Shown here piece by piece: positions 6,420 to 7,237 of a stretch of DNA of 7,237 bases. Position 1 is the first letter of the stretch; each line of letters starts with the position of its first letter. This stretch comes from an uncultured Bacillota bacterium. GTDB taxonomy: Bacteria; Bacillota_A; Clostridia; Peptostreptococcales; Anaerovoracaceae. The notes under the pieces were generated by a model. The model saw only the letters and a program-made list of their open reading frames with translations. It was not told the origin of the DNA and did not search any database. The translations under genes and the position numbers were made by a program. Where the stretch lies: positions 1 through 7,237 of the forward strand of contig CAMOWO010000036.1 of NCBI GenBank assembly GCA_946628525.1, written 5' to 3'.

Positions 6420-6455
6420 GCTAAAAGAACAAACAATTTCGCACTGGCAGCTTAG
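6420..6455 (+). other. tmRNA-encoded degradation tag reading frame
   Basis: The resume codon GCT (6420-6422) follows an A-rich AATATAAAC stretch as in other tmRNAs. The frame gives AKRTNNFALAA and stops at TAG (6453-6455). The C-terminal ALAA is the usual protease signal; the body of the tag varies between species, here with two adjacent basic residues. Confidence 0.85.
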
Positions 6456-6666
6456 TTCTGCCCCGCGCGTCCTCCTCGGTTCACCTGCAGGCTGAGATCA
6501 GGACGTCAAACATGCAGGAAAACCTTATGTGAGTTCCCGGTAGCATAAGGGACCAACGGGATAGCCGAGCCGGAAGCCTGCTATTGGGCGCCCGGCAAAG
6601 CGAACCAACAAAACAATAGCTGCGCTCGGAGAAACTCCGCTGGATGCGCTTTCGGACAGGGGTTCG

Positions 6667-6685
6667 ATTCCCCTCATCTCCACCA
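6667..6685 (+). repeat. Direct repeat copy A: 3' end of tmRNA, likely attachment-site core
   Basis: These 19 bases, ATTCCCCTCATCTCCACCA, are repeated exactly at 6854-6872. They cover part of the T-loop, the T-stem 3' strand, the acceptor strand and CCA, the portion of tRNA and tmRNA genes often used as att core by tyrosine recombinases. Confidence 0.85.
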
Positions 6686-6688
6686 CGC

Positions 6689-6710
6689 AAGGACCCGAAA
6701 GGGTCCTTTT
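6689..6710 (+). terminator. Intrinsic terminator directly after tmRNA (terminator 1)
   Basis: AAGGACCC (6689-6696) and GGGTCCTT (6701-6708) form a perfect 8-bp stem with a GAAA tetraloop. The T run is short (6707-6710). It starts 4 bases after the CCA end. It also forms the tip of a larger hairpin whose outer 29 bp are made by the tmRNA 3' end and its inverted copy. Confidence 0.85.
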
Positions 6711-6711
6711 A

Positions 6712-6740
6712 GCGTGGTGGAGATGAGGGGGGTCGAACCC
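6712..6740 (-). repeat. Inverted copy of the tmRNA T-arm/acceptor end
   Basis: The reverse complement of these 29 bases matches 6660-6688 with only two differences, both in the T-loop (TT at 6668-6669 becomes CC). Because the differences fall as G opposite T, the two arms pair without a break as RNA. It includes the CCA and three bases beyond (CGC), so the copied unit extends past the mature 3' end. Confidence 0.9.
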
Positions 6741-6759
6741 GAGAGAGCCTGAGCGTCAG

Positions 6760-6784
6760 CACGAGAGTCCGGTGGACGCTCGTG
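6760..6784. other. Stable hairpin inside the element
   Basis: CACGAG-A-GTCC (6760-6770) pairs with GGAC-G-CTCGTG (6774-6784): ten pairs, one A-G mismatch and a 3-base loop. An alternative stem, GAGCGTC (6751-6757) with GACGCTC (6775-6781), uses the same right-hand bases, so the two folds exclude each other. There is no T run. Confidence 0.6.
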
Positions 6785-6827
6785 TAGCGAAGTGTCCGAA
6801 GCCGACCGAGTGGGGAGGCGAGGACGG

Positions 6828-6850
6828 CGGAGGGGGAGGGGCCCCTCCGC
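6828..6850. other. GC-rich palindrome in purine-rich tract
   Basis: GGAGGGG and CCCCTCC (around 6841/6842) are a perfect palindrome, and GCGGAGGGG can alternatively pair with CCCCTCCGC across a 6-base loop. It follows a G/A-rich stretch (about 6810-6840) whose composition differs sharply from the AT-richer DNA after 6970. It has no T tail and so is not an intrinsic terminator. Confidence 0.5.
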
Positions 6851-6853
6851 GCA

Positions 6854-6872
6854 ATTCCCCTCATCTCCACCA
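6854..6872 (+). repeat. Direct repeat copy B: second tmRNA 3' end including CCA
   Basis: This is an exact 19-base copy of 6667-6685 ending in CCA. The bases upstream do not restore a T-arm or a tmRNA 5' partner, so it is not a functional RNA gene by itself. It is followed 8 bases later by a strong terminator, which may be the original tmRNA terminator moved away by an insertion. Confidence 0.85.
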
Positions 6873-6879
6873 GATAACG

Positions 6880-6905
6880 AAGAGAGCCATGAGGCTCTCT
6901 TTTTC
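6880..6905 (+). terminator. Intrinsic terminator 2, after the second tmRNA 3'-end copy
   Basis: AGAGAGCC (6881-6888) and GGCTCTCT (6893-6900) form a perfect 8-bp stem with an ATGA loop, followed by TTTT. It is at least as strong as terminator 1. The same AGAGAGCC also occurs at 6742-6749, so that segment could in principle pair with the right arm instead. Confidence 0.85.
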
Positions 6906-6950
6906 GATGGAAATCGAACGAGCGTGACGCGATACAAGGTCCATGCAGAG

Positions 6951-6971
6951 AAGGGCCAATGGCCCTTTTTT
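6951..6971 (+). terminator. Intrinsic terminator 3
   Basis: AAGGGCC (6951-6957) and GGCCCTT (6961-6967) form a 7-bp stem with a 3-base loop and are followed by TTTT to 6971. It is the third terminator in about 280 bases behind the tmRNA and lies just ahead of the AT-rich leader of the next gene. Confidence 0.8.
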
Positions 6972-7085
6972 CATGTGAAATACTATGGGTTTATATTCCA
7001 GTATGTTAAACTATATACGTAAAAGATGAGCAGACATTTGCCTGCCGCATTGCGACTCCGTTTTTTTGTTAAGAGGAGGTCATGC
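6972..7085 (+). promoter_or_regulatory. AT-rich leader region of the secreted protein gene
   Basis: Composition turns AT-rich here and the region must hold the promoter of the gene at 7086, since terminator 3 lies upstream. The only candidate is TATATA (7012-7017) with a weak TTTATA (6990-6995) 16 bases ahead. A TTTTTTT run at 7061-7067 precedes the AGGAGG site at 7074-7079 but has no convincing stem before it. Confidence 0.35.
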
Positions 7086-7237
7086 ATGAAAAAGATATTG
7101 AAAGCAGCTATATTGACATCGCTTGCCTTGGTATTTGCATTGATGCCGATGGCGGCATCAGAGGTACATGCCGAAACGACGAACATAGTTGTGGATGGCA
7201 TCAGATATGAATTGAATGATAACGGGACGGCATCGAT
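7086..7237 (+). CDS. Secreted protein, probably BspA-like/leucine-rich-repeat surface protein (N-terminal part, cut by window edge)
   Basis: The frame is open to the window end, giving 50 residues. Residues 1-29 form a typical signal peptide: basic MKKILKA, a hydrophobic core, and a VHA site at 27-29 with likely cleavage before Glu30. The following mature start, VVDGIRYELNDNGTAS, resembles the beginning of BspA-like leucine-rich repeat proteins, in which a short 'DG.xYxLxxxGTAxV' strand pair opens the repeat domain. Such proteins are exported by clostridia and may bind host or matrix. ATG 7086 is chosen because AGGAGG at 7074-7079 lies 6 bases upstream; the ATG at 7082 is too close to that site and opens a frame without a signal peptide. 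The gene stands alone after three terminators. The secretion call is strong, the family call moderate given how little is visible. Confidence 0.75.
   Translation, partial: MKKILKAAILTSLALVFALMPMAASEVHAETTNIVVDGIRYELNDNGTAS

Larger units (their letters stand above)
6327..6685 (+). ncRNA. ssrA: Transfer-messenger RNA (tmRNA, 10Sa RNA)
   Basis: tmRNA rescues stalled ribosomes: it is charged with alanine, enters with SmpB and templates a degradation tag. The 5' end GGGGATGTACAGGTTTCGAC contains the conserved tmRNA start, and the 3' end has GGGGTTCGATTCCCC as T-arm followed by the acceptor strand and an encoded CCA (6683-6685). G6327-G6333 pair with C6675-C6681 over 7 bp (one G-U). The tag frame runs from GCT at 6420 to TAG at 6453-6455 and reads AKRTNNFALAA, ending in the ALAA recognised by ClpXP-type proteases. 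The length of 359 bases is normal for a one-piece tmRNA. It lies close behind smpB. Internal pseudoknots were not traced base by base. The 3' end has been copied in both orientations downstream (6712-6740 and 6854-6872). Confidence 0.97.
6686..6872. repeat. 187-bp non-coding element or integration scar bounded by tmRNA 3'-end copies
   Basis: The unit starts right after the tmRNA CCA and ends in a second, exact copy of the 19-base tmRNA 3' end, as expected where an element has integrated into ssrA and left attL and attR. Inside lie terminator 1, the inverted tmRNA end (6712-6740), a hairpin (6760-6784) and a GC-rich purine run with a palindrome (6826-6850). Positions 6715-6730 and 6857-6872 form 16-bp terminal inverted repeats. 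No integrase or other credible protein gene is present. Alternatives are a dispersed MITE-like repeat or a duplication produced by replication slippage. Confidence 0.6.

Noticed and set aside
6481..6690. Minus-strand frame of 69 codons antisense to the tmRNA (contains GGDEGNRTPV)
   Set aside because: It is the antisense translation of the tmRNA T-arm and acceptor; such frames are a known annotation artefact and there is no ribosome binding site or family match.
6712..6872. A second tRNA or tmRNA gene on either strand
   Set aside because: Only the T-arm/acceptor ends are copied. There is no 5' acceptor strand with D-arm and anticodon arm between them, and the minus-strand T-stem is mispaired.
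6674..6937. Minus-strand frame of 87 codons across the repeat element
   Set aside because: It runs through two terminators and the inverted repeats, has highly biased composition from the GC-rich tract, and repeats the same GGDEGN artefact.
6792..7022. Plus-strand frame of 76 codons starting in the GC-rich body
   Set aside because: It reads through terminators 2 and 3 and has an Arg/Gly-rich low-complexity start; no ribosome binding site. Composition changes abruptly along the frame.
7061..7067. TTTTTTT run before the secreted protein gene as a terminator or attenuator
   Set aside because: No stable stem lies directly ahead of it; only a 4-bp GCAG/CTGC pairing further up is visible.
1..7237. 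CRISPR array, toxin-antitoxin pair, phage or transposase genes
   Set aside because: No regularly spaced repeats, no small paired toxin-antitoxin genes and no recombinase or phage protein signatures are present in either strand.

Overview
The window looks like the chromosome of a low-to-mid GC Firmicute of the class Clostridia. The signs are strong AGGAGG-type ribosome binding sites, a short Gram-positive type signal peptidase I, a one-piece tmRNA encoding its own CCA end, an AcoX-type ATP-NAD kinase, an OFA-type MFS carrier and a BspA-like secreted protein start. A gut or oral anaerobe is plausible, but genus cannot be assigned from this sequence alone.

Left block (1-2010, + strand): the C-terminal end of an ATP-NAD kinase/AcoX family protein, a small unrecognised protein and a complete agmatine deiminase are tightly spaced and read as one operon. 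A bidirectional hairpin terminator separates this operon from a convergent OFA-family MFS transporter (2018-3235, - strand).

Centre (3240-3940): a regulatory stretch with a minus-strand terminator and a palindrome lies ahead of a small membrane-anchored YceG/MltG-like protein (- strand). That gene is divergent from an RluA-family pseudouridine synthase (+ strand). The two divergent promoters are well formed and flank a short palindrome. The pseudouridine synthase promoter sits so close to its ATG that the mRNA is probably leaderless.

Right block (3940-6710, + strand): pseudouridine synthase, signal peptidase I, SmpB, a small helical protein of unknown role and the tmRNA gene (ssrA) follow one another. 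SmpB and tmRNA are the two partners of trans-translation ribosome rescue. The predicted degradation tag is AKRTNNFALAA. A GAAA-capped terminator follows the tmRNA at once.

The most unusual part is 6660-6972. Behind the tmRNA there is an inverted copy of its T-arm/acceptor end (29 bp, fully pairable as RNA with two G-U wobbles), then a GC-rich structured body, then a perfect 19-bp direct copy of the tmRNA 3' end including CCA, then a second and a third terminator. This resembles a 187-bp integration scar or a small non-coding element with ends made of the tmRNA attachment site. No protein-coding gene is credible there. The window ends in the start of a secreted, BspA-like protein (7086 onward).
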